This document shows positions 22,814 to 30,571 of a stretch of 64,000 nucleotides of DNA, one piece after another. The notes beneath the pieces are model-generated. The model did not search any database, was not told the DNA's origin, and saw only the letters and a program-made list of their open reading frames with translations. Positions within the stretch are counted from its first letter, which is position 1, and the number at the start of each line of letters is the position of its first letter. The position numbers and the translations under genes were made by a program. The stretch spans positions 62,001 to 126,000 of the forward strand of contig JAUJNG010000015.1 in the NCBI GenBank assembly GCA_030448265.1. The letters run 5' to 3'. Source of the stretch: Abditibacterium sp. Lineage in GTDB: Bacteria > Armatimonadota > Abditibacteriia > Abditibacteriales > Abditibacteriaceae.

Positions 22814-24430
22814 ATGACGAAGCATTTGACCTCATTTCTGGCGCGCACCAACGGTGCGACGCCCCAATCGCTGCCCATTGCCGGCAGCGCCCAGGTCGCC
22901 AACAGCGCGGGCGGTTACTCGTTCGCGGTTGACGACTGGACGCGACTGCGTCGTTTTCTGGTTCTGGGCAGCGAAGGCGGCTCCTACTACGCGACTGAAG
23001 CGGCCCTGACTGCGGATGGTGCGGGCGCGACGCTGCGCTGCATCGCGCTCGACGGCTGCCGTGTGGTGCGAGAGATCGTCGAAATCTCGCAGGCCGGACG
23101 CGCGCCCAAAAACGACGCGGCCTTGTTCGCGCTCGCTTTGTGCGCCTCGAAGGGCGACGACCCGACGCGCCGTGAAGCGCTCGCCGCCTTACCCAAAGTG
23201 GCGCGCACCGGAACGCATCTGTTCCATTTCGCGGCTTTTGCCGACGCCCAGCGCGGCTGGGGACGCGGCCTTCGCAGCGCGATTGCGAATTGGTATGGCG
23301 CGCAGGACGCCAAAAATTTGGCGTATGGCGCCATCAAATACCAGTCGCGCGACGGCTGGAGCCACCGCGATTTGCTTCGTCTCTCGCATCCCACGCCCAA
23401 AACCCAGGCGCAGGGCATCATCTACCACTGGATGACGCAGGGCTGGCCTGGGGTTGGAACCGAGCCGCATCCGGTTGCCGAAGTCGCGCAAATCTGGGCT
23501 TTCGAGCGCATCAAGCGCGCGGGGGATGAAATGGAAGTGGCGAGCCTGATCCGCGAATATCGTCTGCCGCGCGAAGCGGTTCCGACGCCGTTTTTGACTT
23601 CGCCTCTCGTCTGGGAGGCGCTGTTCGAAGAGATGCCGATGATGGCGCTGATTCGCAACCTGGCGACGCTGACGCGAATCGGTTTGCTGTCGCCCCTGTC
23701 GCAGACGGCCCAAAAGGTCGTCGCGCAACTGGGCGATGCCGACCGTTTGCGCCGTGCCCGCGTTCACCCGATTGCGATTCTGGCGGCGCTTCGCACCTAC
23801 GCCAACGGGCGCGGAGCGCGCGGCAAGGGCGTCTGGGAGCCGGTTTCGGCGGTGGTAGATGCGCTCGATGCCGCGTTTTACACGGCATTCGGCAACCTCT
23901 CGCCTTCCAAAATGCGGCATTTGCTGGCGCTCGATGTTTCCGGCTCGATGAGCTGGGGCGAAATCGCCGGCGTGCCTGGCCTGACACCGCGCGAAGCGTC
24001 GGCGGCGATGGCTCTGGTCACGGGCGCGGTCGAGGAAAACGTCGAATACACAGCGTTTTCCGACAAGCTGGTGCCGGTGCAAATCGGGCATCGCGTGCGT
24101 TTGGATTCGGTGTTGAAGCAGCTCGCTTCGATTCCGATGGGCGGCACCGACTGCGCCCTGCCGATGCTGTGGGCCTTGAAAAAGAAGGTGATGGTCGATG
24201 TTTTCGTGGTCTACACCGACTCGGAAACCTGGTTCGGCAAGATCCACCCCGTCGAGGCTCTGGCGCGCTATCGTCAGGAAACCGGCATCGCGGCGAAGTT
24301 GATCGTGGTGGGGATGCTGTCCAACAAGTTCAGCATCGCCGACCCCAACGATGGCGGTATGCTCGATGTGGTCGGTTTCGACATCGCCGCGCCGCAACTG
24401 ATGAGCGATTTCGCGGCGGGAACGCTGTGA
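22814..24430 (+). CDS. rsr: TROVE-domain RNA-binding protein, Ro60 orthologue (Rsr)
   Basis: A 538-residue ring-shaped Ro60-family protein that binds Y RNAs on its outer face and misfolded RNA ends in its pore. The TROVE helical-repeat domain covers about residues 15-360; family segments include GSEGGSYYATEAALTADG, APKNDAALFALALCAS, WGRGLRSAIANWY, LAYGAIKYQSRDGWSHRDLLRLSHP and RNLATLTRIGLL. The C-terminal von Willebrand A domain has an intact MIDAS, DVSGSMS near 373-379, with later Thr (MGGTDC) and Asp (VVYTDSETW) contacts. No good Shine-Dalgarno; CAAATC/GATTTG could fold over the start. It lies just downstream of the Y-RNA array and upstream of an RNA ligase. Confidence 0.96.
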   Translation: MTKHLTSFLARTNGATPQSLPIAGSAQVANSAGGYSFAVDDWTRLRRFLVLGSEGGSYYATEAALTADGAGATLRCIALDGCRVVREIVEISQAGRAPKNDAALFALALCASKGDDPTRREALAALPKVARTGTHLFHFAAFADAQRGWGRGLRSAIANWYGAQDAKNLAYGAIKYQSRDGWSHRDLLRLSHPTPKTQAQGIIYHWMTQGWPGVGTEPHPVAEVAQIWAFERIKRAGDEMEVASLIREYRLPREAVPTPFLTSPLVWEALFEEMPMMALIRNLATLTRIGLLSPLSQTAQKVVAQLGDADRLRRARVHPIAILAALRTYANGRGARGKGVWEPVSAVVDALDAAFYTAFGNLSPSKMRHLLALDVSGSMSWGEIAGVPGLTPREASAAMALVTGAVEENVEYTAFSDKLVPVQIGHRVRLDSVLKQLASIPMGGTDCALPMLWALKKKVMVDVFVVYTDSETWFGKIHPVEALARYRQETGIAAKLIVVGMLSNKFSIADPNDGGMLDVVGFDIAAPQLMSDFAAGTL

Positions 24431-24438
24431 AATCGAGA

Positions 24439-24548
24439 GGCAGCGACTAAAGTCGCCGCAAAGGAAGGCGAAGTCCGCCTGCGCGGACGAATGCATTAAC
24501 CTGCGAAGGCAGGTTTCGCCTTCCTTTGCGGCGACTTTAGTCGCTGCC
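24439..24548. repeat. Composite palindrome, perfect 34-base arms with two inner hairpins
   Basis: Arms 24439-24472 and 24515-24548 are perfect reverse complements. The spacer has two further hairpins (GTCCGC/GCGGAC and CCTGC/GCAGG). GCGACTAAAGTCGC inside each arm is itself palindromic. A related fragment with GTCCGC/GCGGAC recurs near 25760-25780. It sits between rsr and the RNA ligase and has the look of a dispersed palindromic element. Confidence 0.85.
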
Positions 24549-24576
24549 CATTCCCTGGTTTTTGAAGGAGAACACA

Positions 24577-25616
24577 ATGGAACGAAAATTAGCCAGCATT
24601 CAGCGCGTCCTCAACATCGAGCCGATTGCCAACGCCGATGCCATTGAACTGACGCGCATCAACGGGTGGCAGTGCGTCGTCAAAAAGCGAGAGTTCTGCG
24701 TCGGCGATCTGGGCGTGTTTCTGGAAATCGATTCCATCCGCCCGACATCGAAACCTTCCGTTTTCTGTGGGCGCGCAAGCCCAGAGAAGGCGAAATCGCG
24801 CCGGAAACCGTCGAACGCCCCAGCAACTTTCGTTTGCGAACCATGAAACTGCGCGGCGTGCTGTCGCAGGGGCTTTTATTACCGCTCGACGGCTTCGCTT
24901 TGGGAAAAGTGGGCGAAGGCGACGACGTGACGGCGCTTTTGGGCGTGGAAAAATACGAGCCGCCGATTCCGCTCGACATGGGCGATTTTCGCGCGCACTT
25001 TCCGGCGTTTTTGCCCAAAACCGACGAGATGCGCGTGCAAAGCGTGCCCAACGTGCTGGAAGAACTGCGCGGTTTGCCTTATGTCGCCACGCTGAAATAC
25101 GACGGCAGTTCGGCGACGTTTTGCATCGACCCGCGCGACGGCGAGTTTCACGCCTGCAGCCGCAATTTGTCGATTAAGGACGGCGAGAATTTTTACTGGC
25201 GTGTCGCGCGCAAATATGATTTGGAAGCGACCCTGCGCCGCCATCCTCATCTGGGGATTCAGGGCGAAGTGTGCGGCCCTGGCATCCAGAAAAACCGGCT
25301 GCAACTGAAGGACATCACGCTTTTCGTCTTCAACGTCTATGATTTTCGCGCCGCGCGTTATCTCGACTTTGACGAAGCCCGTAACTGGGCCGAGGAAAAC
25401 GGGCTAACTCCCGTTGAGATTATGGAAAGCGGCGAATCGTTCGCGCATTCGCAGGAGTCGCTTCTCGCGCTCGCCGAAGGCAAATACGCGGGCACGAGCC
25501 ACGAGCGCGAAGGCATCGTGATTCGCCCGCGCCGCGAAATGAACAGCGTGGCGCTGGCGGGCCGGCTTTCGTTTAAGGCGATTTCCAACCGCTTTTTGCT
25601 GAAGGAGGGGGACTGA
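24577..25616 (+). pseudogene. DraRnl-type (Rnl5) RNA ligase, interrupted by one frameshift
   Basis: Start ATG 24577, after AAGGAG at 24566-24571. The N-terminal OB-like domain (ERKLASIQRVLNIEPI, ADAIELTRINGWQCVVKK, GVFLEIDSI) is in one frame to about 24745. The rest (PDIETFRFLWARKP onward) continues in another frame to 25616. The nucleotidyltransferase core is intact: nucleophile Lys in TLKYDGSSATF near residue 173, IQGEVCGPG, EGIVIRP and FKAISNRFL. DraRnl-like enzymes join RNA 3'-OH/5'-P ends. In the given sequence only a 94-residue product or a late internal start is possible; a single sequencing error would restore it. Next to rsr, a role in RNA repair is likely. Confidence 0.85.
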
Positions 25617-25848
25617 AGGCGGGTTTTTCCTGCATATGAGAGGGAAGAGTGCGGGGGATACACCTAAAATTGCATTGGGTTGCCCCCGAATTTTTATTTT
25701 ATGACCTTATCAACAGTGGAAGTTTGATGCTAATAAATTCACACGAATGCCTACGCCGAGTCCGCGCAGGCGGACTTCGCGTCGTTGTTGCGGTGAATTT
25801 ATTCGCTGCCTCGCTGGAGAGGTTCGCTCAAAAACACCGCATCATCGA

Positions 25849-25976
25849 AATGTAGAAGTCCCTGGTTCGAGTCCAGGTGGGCCCAGTTTTCAACTTGACC
25901 TTGGGCGTGAAATGAACGGTTGCACGCTCACTGACAGCGTGGCAGTTGATTTTGGAAGTGCATTTCGATTGTCCCC
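25849..25976 (+). repeat. Direct repeat copy 2: partial tRNA-Ile (3' half) and downstream sequence
   Basis: Begins in what would be the anticodon loop and contains the whole T arm and 3' acceptor strand of tRNA-Ile, then about 90 bases homologous to the sequence after the intact tRNA at 18009. The 5' half of the tRNA is missing. The rest of the 25617-26004 gap has no gene; around 25760-25780 it has a GTCCGC/GCGGAC hairpin. This is the expected footprint of the far end of a tRNA-integrated element. Confidence 0.8.
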
Positions 25977-26004
25977 TTGGCGATAGAGCAGCTGAGGCTG
26001 TTTG

Positions 26005-27597
26005 CTATGGAGTGCGAAAGGTGACTTGATACCCCATCCATTGTTGCTGAATCAGGGTGCTCTGTGCCTCTTTCTCCCAGGAGTCGATGGGTGCTACGAC
26101 GATCTCCGCTTCATCGAGACCAGGACGGCCAGCAGCTACCCAGCGGGCTGCCACCTCTTCGATGTGCGCGACTACGGAATCGTCGCCATAAACATGGAAA
26201 CAAGAGTTTGGAACTTCGACTTCTCTGTCGCTGTTCCAGGTTGTATCGAGCAGCGCGAAACTGCCCCTTGAGGTCACGAAACAATACGGATGGATGTAAT
26301 TCGACGCGGATGCGATATGAAACCTGGCCAGAGGTTCGCCGGTGAGGGCAGCATATTCCAGAAATCTGTTGTCCCACTCTCCGGACAAAGACGGCACCGC
26401 TACTTCGCGAGGCGGCGTTGCCAGCATCGCTTGCACCGCATCGAGATCCAGCGCCAGACCACTGCGGACGTGAACCGTAAGAGGGCCACTGTCCAACCGG
26501 CTTATGGGGCCACTGAACTCGCCTCGCAACGGCATGAAACCGCAGCGCAGCACACTGCGGCTCGCCAGGATGTCGCTGGAGTCATCGATCTTCTCGTAAG
26601 CGACCGAAAATTGCGCCGTATTAAACCATTGTGGAACAACAAGCCGTCCACCTTGACGGAGCTGGCGCACCAGATGAGGACTTAAGTCGGGCATTTGCGC
26701 CGTGGCCATAATGCCATCATAGGGTGCGCGTGGTTCGAAGCCCAGGCCGCCTTCGCCGCAGATGACCTCAACGTTGTCTACACCCAGCCTTGCCAGGTTG
26801 CTGCGCGCAAATTCGGCCGTTTCGCAGTCGAGGTCGATGGTGGTCACAAAACCCTGGGAGCCAACGAGGTGGCCCATCAGCGCGGCGTTCCACCCCGTGC
26901 CGGAACCGATCTCCAAAACGTTGTCGCCAATGCCCAGACCGGCCTGGTTCAGCATGGCGGCAACAACGCCAGGCTGGGAGCAGGAACTGAGCGACTCCCC
27001 TTCCTGCCTGGTCATGATGGCTTGATTGACATAGACCTCTTCCAAAGGACGGCCTGGCAGGAAATTGTGCCGAGGCACGGCTCGGAAAGCCATCCCCAGG
27101 GCGCTGTCCGCACCCACATTCGCCAGACCTTGCAATTGACCAAGCAGCCGTTCCTGCAAGGCTTCGACAAAAGATGCGATGCTGAAGCAGTTGCCGTCGA
27201 TGTCAAGAGCCAGCAAGTTCCAGCAGCCTGTTGACGCCTCCTGCCAGGGTTCTTTCAGAATTCGACCGCCCGCCCGCCTGATTTGCTCCGCGCACCGGCG
27301 AAGATCGCTCCCTTCATCGACTTCAACTTCGAACTGGGAAATGTGACCGTCTCCGCGAACCTCACGAAGATTGCCGGCAGCAAAATCCGGCGCTGGGGGA
27401 ACGATATGCAGCTCACTCTGCCCAATCTGGACGCCAAATACCGTTTGTTTTGGGGAGTCGAGCGGCGGTAAACCCAGCGCCTGATAGAAATCGAGGAGAC
27501 GCTGCGGATGAAAGGTTTGGAGGAACACGCGCTGAATGCGTCTGTAACGGATGGGGAAATCGTTCATTGAAACGGGGACAGAACTGCGGAAATTCAA
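26005..27597 (-). CDS. VOC (glyoxalase-fold) domain fused to a protein-L-isoaspartate O-methyltransferase-like protein
   Basis: 530 residues. Residues about 20-145 form a VOC fold (RRIQRVFLQTFHPQRLLDFYQALGLPP, then LALDIDGNCFSIAS). Residues about 165-370 are a PCMT-like methyltransferase: RHNFLPGRPLEEVYVN, the substrate-loop SSCSQPGVVAAML, and SAM motif I VLEIGSGTGWNAALM. A C-terminal domain of 150 residues with DSGPLTVHVRSG and NRFLEYAALTG has no clear family. PCMT transfers methyl from SAM to isoaspartate in damaged proteins. The start may be MNFRSS or MNDFPI. The first gene beyond the tRNA-flanked segment; its base composition is a little less G/C-skewed than its neighbours. Confidence 0.82.
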   Translation of the reverse strand: MNFRSSVPVSMNDFPIRYRRIQRVFLQTFHPQRLLDFYQALGLPPLDSPKQTVFGVQIGQSELHIVPPAPDFAAGNLREVRGDGHISQFEVEVDEGSDLRRCAEQIRRAGGRILKEPWQEASTGCWNLLALDIDGNCFSIASFVEALQERLLGQLQGLANVGADSALGMAFRAVPRHNFLPGRPLEEVYVNQAIMTRQEGESLSSCSQPGVVAAMLNQAGLGIGDNVLEIGSGTGWNAALMGHLVGSQGFVTTIDLDCETAEFARSNLARLGVDNVEVICGEGGLGFEPRAPYDGIMATAQMPDLSPHLVRQLRQGGRLVVPQWFNTAQFSVAYEKIDDSSDILASRSVLRCGFMPLRGEFSGPISRLDSGPLTVHVRSGLALDLDAVQAMLATPPREVAVPSLSGEWDNRFLEYAALTGEPLARFHIASASNYIHPYCFVTSRGSFALLDTTWNSDREVEVPNSCFHVYGDDSVVAHIEEVAARWVAAGRPGLDEAEIVVAPIDSWEKEAQSTLIQQQWMGYQVTFRTP

Positions 27598-27669
27598 GTC
27601 GTTGCACCCAGTTTAGCAATGGCGCGACGAGTGTCATATCGTGCACAACGGCTGCATTTGCCGCTTTAA

Positions 27670-27946
27670 CTAAAACTGCACACTCCAGCCGAAAACCGAA
27701 CCATCGGCGCGAAATCCCAGGTCATGAAGGCTGCGGTCTTCATCGAAAACAACCTTTTCGCCGCGCATTATAAACCCAGTTTCAGGTTTCAGACTCCAGG
27801 CGCCATCCCGAGGCGGAAAGCTCACCGACTCGCATTTGCGATTCGTGGGGTAGAACGGAGGCGATGGCGCGCCGGTCAGGACGGGGTTTGAGGTTGTCGG
27901 GAGAGGGCGCGTGGGGAAAGCGTCCGAATTCGGTGGTTTGAATCAT
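27670..27946 (-). pseudogene. Possible small gene with a frameshift, unknown function
   Basis: From ATG 27946 the minus strand reads MIQTTEFGRFPHAP and continues 54 codons to a stop at 27782. In the next frame a protein-like stretch continues through WSLKPETGFIMRGEKVVFDE to a stop at 27670. Joining the frames near 27810 gives one coherent protein of about 90 residues. This looks like a single-base indel in a small gene, real or a sequencing error. No ribosome-binding site or family is recognised. Confidence 0.35.
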
Positions 27947-28089
27947 CGGCGTGGCTGGCGTCTCTACGCTTGCGTTTCTGCAAAACACAACAACTGTAGC
28001 AAAACCAGGCGCGATGAAAAACGGGGATAGAGTCAAGCATCCATTCCCTGATCTGAACACGCAGGGGCCATCGTGAGACACTCTGCCTC

Positions 28090-28644
28090 GTGCTTTCTTT
28101 TTCAATTGCACCCGCCAGAGTCGGGGACGCCGCCGAAATCCTGGCACTGCAAAGGCAAAACCACGTTTCCAACCTCCCCGCGCACACTTTGGCCAACGGT
28201 TTCGTGACAACGCAGCTCTCCCCCGACACTCTGGCCCACATGTGCGCCGAGCAGGGAGTTTGGACGGCGCGCGATTCCTCTGGCGTCCTGGCGGCCTACG
28301 CCTGCGCCAACGCCTGGGGATTCTACGGTGAAGGCCCCTTCCACAGCGCGGCGCTGGCGCTTTTTCCGCTTGAACTGGACGGGCGCCTGGCAAGGGCCGA
28401 CAACTCGTTTCAATACGGTCCGGTTTGCGTGGGGGAGTCGTTTCGCGGCCAGGGAGTGCTGTGGAGGCTGATCGAAACCATCAAGGCGCATTACGCCCCG
28501 CAGTTCGAGTTCGGCGTCACCTTCATCGACGCGCGCAACGCGCGTTCGCTGGCGGCGCATGAGCGCAAATTGGGCTTTTGCCGCCTCGCAGATTTGCCCT
28601 TCGAGAGCGTAACCTATCATGTCCTCGCTTTTCCGAGCCGGTGA
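28090..28644 (+). CDS. GNAT-family N-acetyltransferase
   Basis: 184 residues starting from GTG 28090. The GNAT fold is visible: an N-terminal IAPARVGDAAEILALQRQNH, a central strand SSGVLAAYACANAWG, an acetyl-CoA-loop region VGESFRGQGVLWRLIETIKAHY with the R/Q-x-x-G-x-G/A pattern, and a C-terminal TFIDARNARSLAAHERKLGFCR. It transfers acetyl from acetyl-CoA to an unknown amine. It stands alone; the protein ends in FPSR. Confidence 0.85.
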   Translation: MLSFSIAPARVGDAAEILALQRQNHVSNLPAHTLANGFVTTQLSPDTLAHMCAEQGVWTARDSSGVLAAYACANAWGFYGEGPFHSAALALFPLELDGRLARADNSFQYGPVCVGESFRGQGVLWRLIETIKAHYAPQFEFGVTFIDARNARSLAAHERKLGFCRLADLPFESVTYHVLAFPSR

Positions 28645-28998
28645 ACCTCTTCACCTGTGAAGTCTCAGCAGCGCCCCCGCACCACTTTCTGCGCCTGGCG
28701 CCACATCATATCTGGGAGGCAGCCACGGGAGCTTTTCGCCATGTTCTGGTTCAAATTTTTGCACTTTTTTTGGGTGTCAAAGCCCGATTTGCCCCGAAAT
28801 TAAAACCTGAGGGCACGAAACAGCTCGCCTGAGCAAAAACCCTGAGCAAACCCCGCGCTCCAGCAACGGAAGTCGCGCAACAATCGAGAGACAAACCGTG
28901 CCCTTGAAGCACAACACATAGCCGGACTCAAAACCTTAAGCTATCCTTCATGTTAAGAGCAAAGACGTTAAAATTGCTGAATTCTGAGGAGGCACACG
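28645..28998. other. Intergenic region with no recognisable gene
   Basis: 354 bases. No convincing ORF with codon bias, no RNA fold noticed. GAGGAGG at about 28985-28991 is the ribosome-binding site of the next gene; an A/T-rich stretch before it may hold its promoter. Confidence 0.5.
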
Positions 28999-29370
28999 AT
29001 GGCTTGGAAAGATTACACAGATTCTCATGTCGCAATCGCTGTTGGGGCAACCGCGATGGTTTGCTCGTCGCGGATGCGGAAACTGCTGCGGCGCGGCGCG
29101 GTTCACGGCGTGGCGGGCGCGTTAATGGCCGGTGATGCGGTGGCGTCGTTCGCGCGCGGCGTCGGGCGCGGCGCTCAACAAGCCGCCGCTTCCGCTCCCC
29201 CTGTAATGGAAGCGGACACTGATGGCGCGGATGCGCCTGTGGCCCATGATGGTGTCGCCGATGTTCCATCGCAAGTGGACGTGAAGGCCAATGGCGAAGC
29301 GGACGCTTCCAGCACCCAAGCGCACCTTGAACACCCCGCTCATCTCGTGGAGGCAAATGCTGATGAATGA
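28999..29370 (+). CDS. Small hypothetical protein with one hydrophobic segment
   Basis: 123 residues, with a strong ribosome-binding site (GAGGAGG, 8 bases before the ATG). Residues 10-60 combine a hydrophobic stretch (VAIAVGATAMVC) with basic residues (RMRKLLRRG) and Gly/Ala-rich helix-like sequence; the last 55 residues are acidic and disordered. The N-terminal part vaguely recalls DUF5132-type proteins found near large P-type ATPases, which would fit the ATPase 4 kb downstream, but this is weak. Its last codons overlap the next gene. Confidence 0.6.
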   Translation: MAWKDYTDSHVAIAVGATAMVCSSRMRKLLRRGAVHGVAGALMAGDAVASFARGVGRGAQQAAASAPPVMEADTDGADAPVAHDGVADVPSQVDVKANGEADASSTQAHLEHPAHLVEANADE

Positions 29371-29599
29371 TTCAACCCAGCCTCATGACGAAGCCCCACA
29401 GCCGTCGATGGAGAAAGCGGCGGCTCAGCAGGCGGCGACCCAGCGCGCTGAGGAAATGGTGGATCGCGCGGGCGAGCGCGTTGGCTATTTCGCTTCGATG
29501 GCGACTCAGCGCGTTCGCGTTGCGGCGGCCCGCGCCCGCGAAGAAGTTGAGGATATGTGGGCCGAAGCGCAGAGCGTCCGTCGCGGCAAAGGGTCTTGA
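29363..29599 (+). CDS. Small hydrophilic helical protein, overlapping partner
   Basis: 78 residues from ATG 29363, overlapping the preceding stop by eight bases, with GGAGG at 29349-29353. It is almost wholly predicted helix with alternating Ala, Arg and Glu (KAAAQQAATQRAEEMVDRAGERV, AARAREEVEDMWAEAQ), the type of amphipathic helix that can lie on membranes or form bundles. No family recognised. Translational coupling suggests it works with the upstream protein in a fixed ratio. Confidence 0.6.
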   Translation: MNDSTQPHDEAPQPSMEKAAAQQAATQRAEEMVDRAGERVGYFASMATQRVRVAAARAREEVEDMWAEAQSVRRGKGS

Positions 29600-29654
29600 G
29601 CCGTGCGGGATGCTGCCCACACCTGGGCCTTTTGCATCCCAATGACGCGATTAG

Positions 29655-30485
29655 TTATTTTCGTGTGACCAGATAAGCGGCGAGGGCTTTCAACTCGGCG
29701 GCAGAGAGATGGTCGAAGGGCGGCATATCGGAATTCGGCTTCATTTTTTGCGGGTTCTTCAAGTGTTCGATTTGCCATTGGATGTCGGCATGACGCTGCG
29801 CTTCATGGGTTAAATCCGGCCCCGACGTGCCGCCCTTGCCTTCCATGCGGTGGCACGACTGGCAGGGAAGTTCCTTGAACAACCTGGCTCCGGCGATGAC
29901 GAGGCGCGGCTCGACATTGGGAATTTTGACTCCTGAGTTTTTTGCGGCGGGCGCGGCTGCCGGATTCACCGGAACATAATTCGAAGCCGAAGCGGGTTCG
30001 GAACCGCCGCCGAAGACCATTCGACCGCCCAGGAAGCCGGTGTATCCCACTGTCGCGGCGGTGACTGCGGCCAGTCGACCGCCCAGGAAGCCGGTGTATC
30101 CCACTGTCGCGGCGGTGACTGCGGCCAGGAGAATGGAGGCGGTCAAAGCGTGTTTGGGGAGCCGGTCGCGCGACTTGATGCGCCAGGCCAGCAGCACAAT
30201 GGCGAGGCCGGAGGTGGCGAAAGCGGCCAGACGATGCTGGTAGAAAATCGCCGGCGCCTGGGCGTTTTCTCTGGTCAGGAAGATGTCGTTGCCGGTGAAC
30301 CATCCGGTCAGCAGCGACGGCACCGCCATGACAACTGCCCCAACCAGCAGCCAGAAACTCACGGTGTGCCATTCCGGTTTGCGAAAAACGATGGCGCCGA
30401 TTTCAAAAAGCGGGACACTCAGCAAAAAAGCCAACGGCATGTGGGTGAAGGCGCCGTGTAGCTCGACCCAAGAAAGTGATGGCAT
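29655..30485 (-). CDS. DUF2231 membrane protein fused to a c-type cytochrome
   Basis: 276 residues. The N-terminal half has four or five membrane segments (DUF2231-like: ELHGAFTHMPLAFLLSVPLFE, VVMAVPSLLTGWFTG). The C-terminal 90 residues are a monohaem cytochrome c: haem motif CQSCH near residue 210, GPDLTHE, distal Met in SDMPPF, and a final helix ALAAYLV. The haem domain should face the outside of the membrane and transfer electrons. One membrane helix is present twice because of an exact 54-base tandem duplication. Convergent with the small genes at 28999-29599. Confidence 0.85.
   Translation of the reverse strand: MPSLSWVELHGAFTHMPLAFLLSVPLFEIGAIVFRKPEWHTVSFWLLVGAVVMAVPSLLTGWFTGNDIFLTRENAQAPAIFYQHRLAAFATSGLAIVLLAWRIKSRDRLPKHALTASILLAAVTAATVGYTGFLGGRLAAVTAATVGYTGFLGGRMVFGGGSEPASASNYVPVNPAAAPAAKNSGVKIPNVEPRLVIAGARLFKELPCQSCHRMEGKGGTSGPDLTHEAQRHADIQWQIEHLKNPQKMKPNSDMPPFDHLSAAELKALAAYLVTRK
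30021..30128. repeat. Exact 54-base tandem duplication inside the DUF2231-cytochrome gene
   Basis: 30021-30074 and 30075-30128 repeat each other, which duplicates 18 codons (AAVTAATVGYTGFLGGR plus one residue) without changing frame. It adds one hydrophobic segment and could alter membrane topology or be a recent copy-number variant. Confidence 0.92.
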
Positions 30486-30571
30486 AGTTGGCTCTGGCCG
30501 GTTCGTCGTGAGGTGTTGATCGAAACCACCTCACGACGAGCCGCCATTTCTTCATTCGTCAGGCTGCCCAA

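Noticed and set aside
18083..25848. Prophage or integrative element with its own integrase
   Set aside because: No integrase, excisionase, replication or structural gene is visible between the tRNA repeats; only the att-like footprint supports mobility.
28645..28998. Small ORF in the gap after the acetyltransferase (28578-28832)
   Set aside because: It starts inside the acetyltransferase gene in another frame, and the part in the gap has no coding bias or motif.
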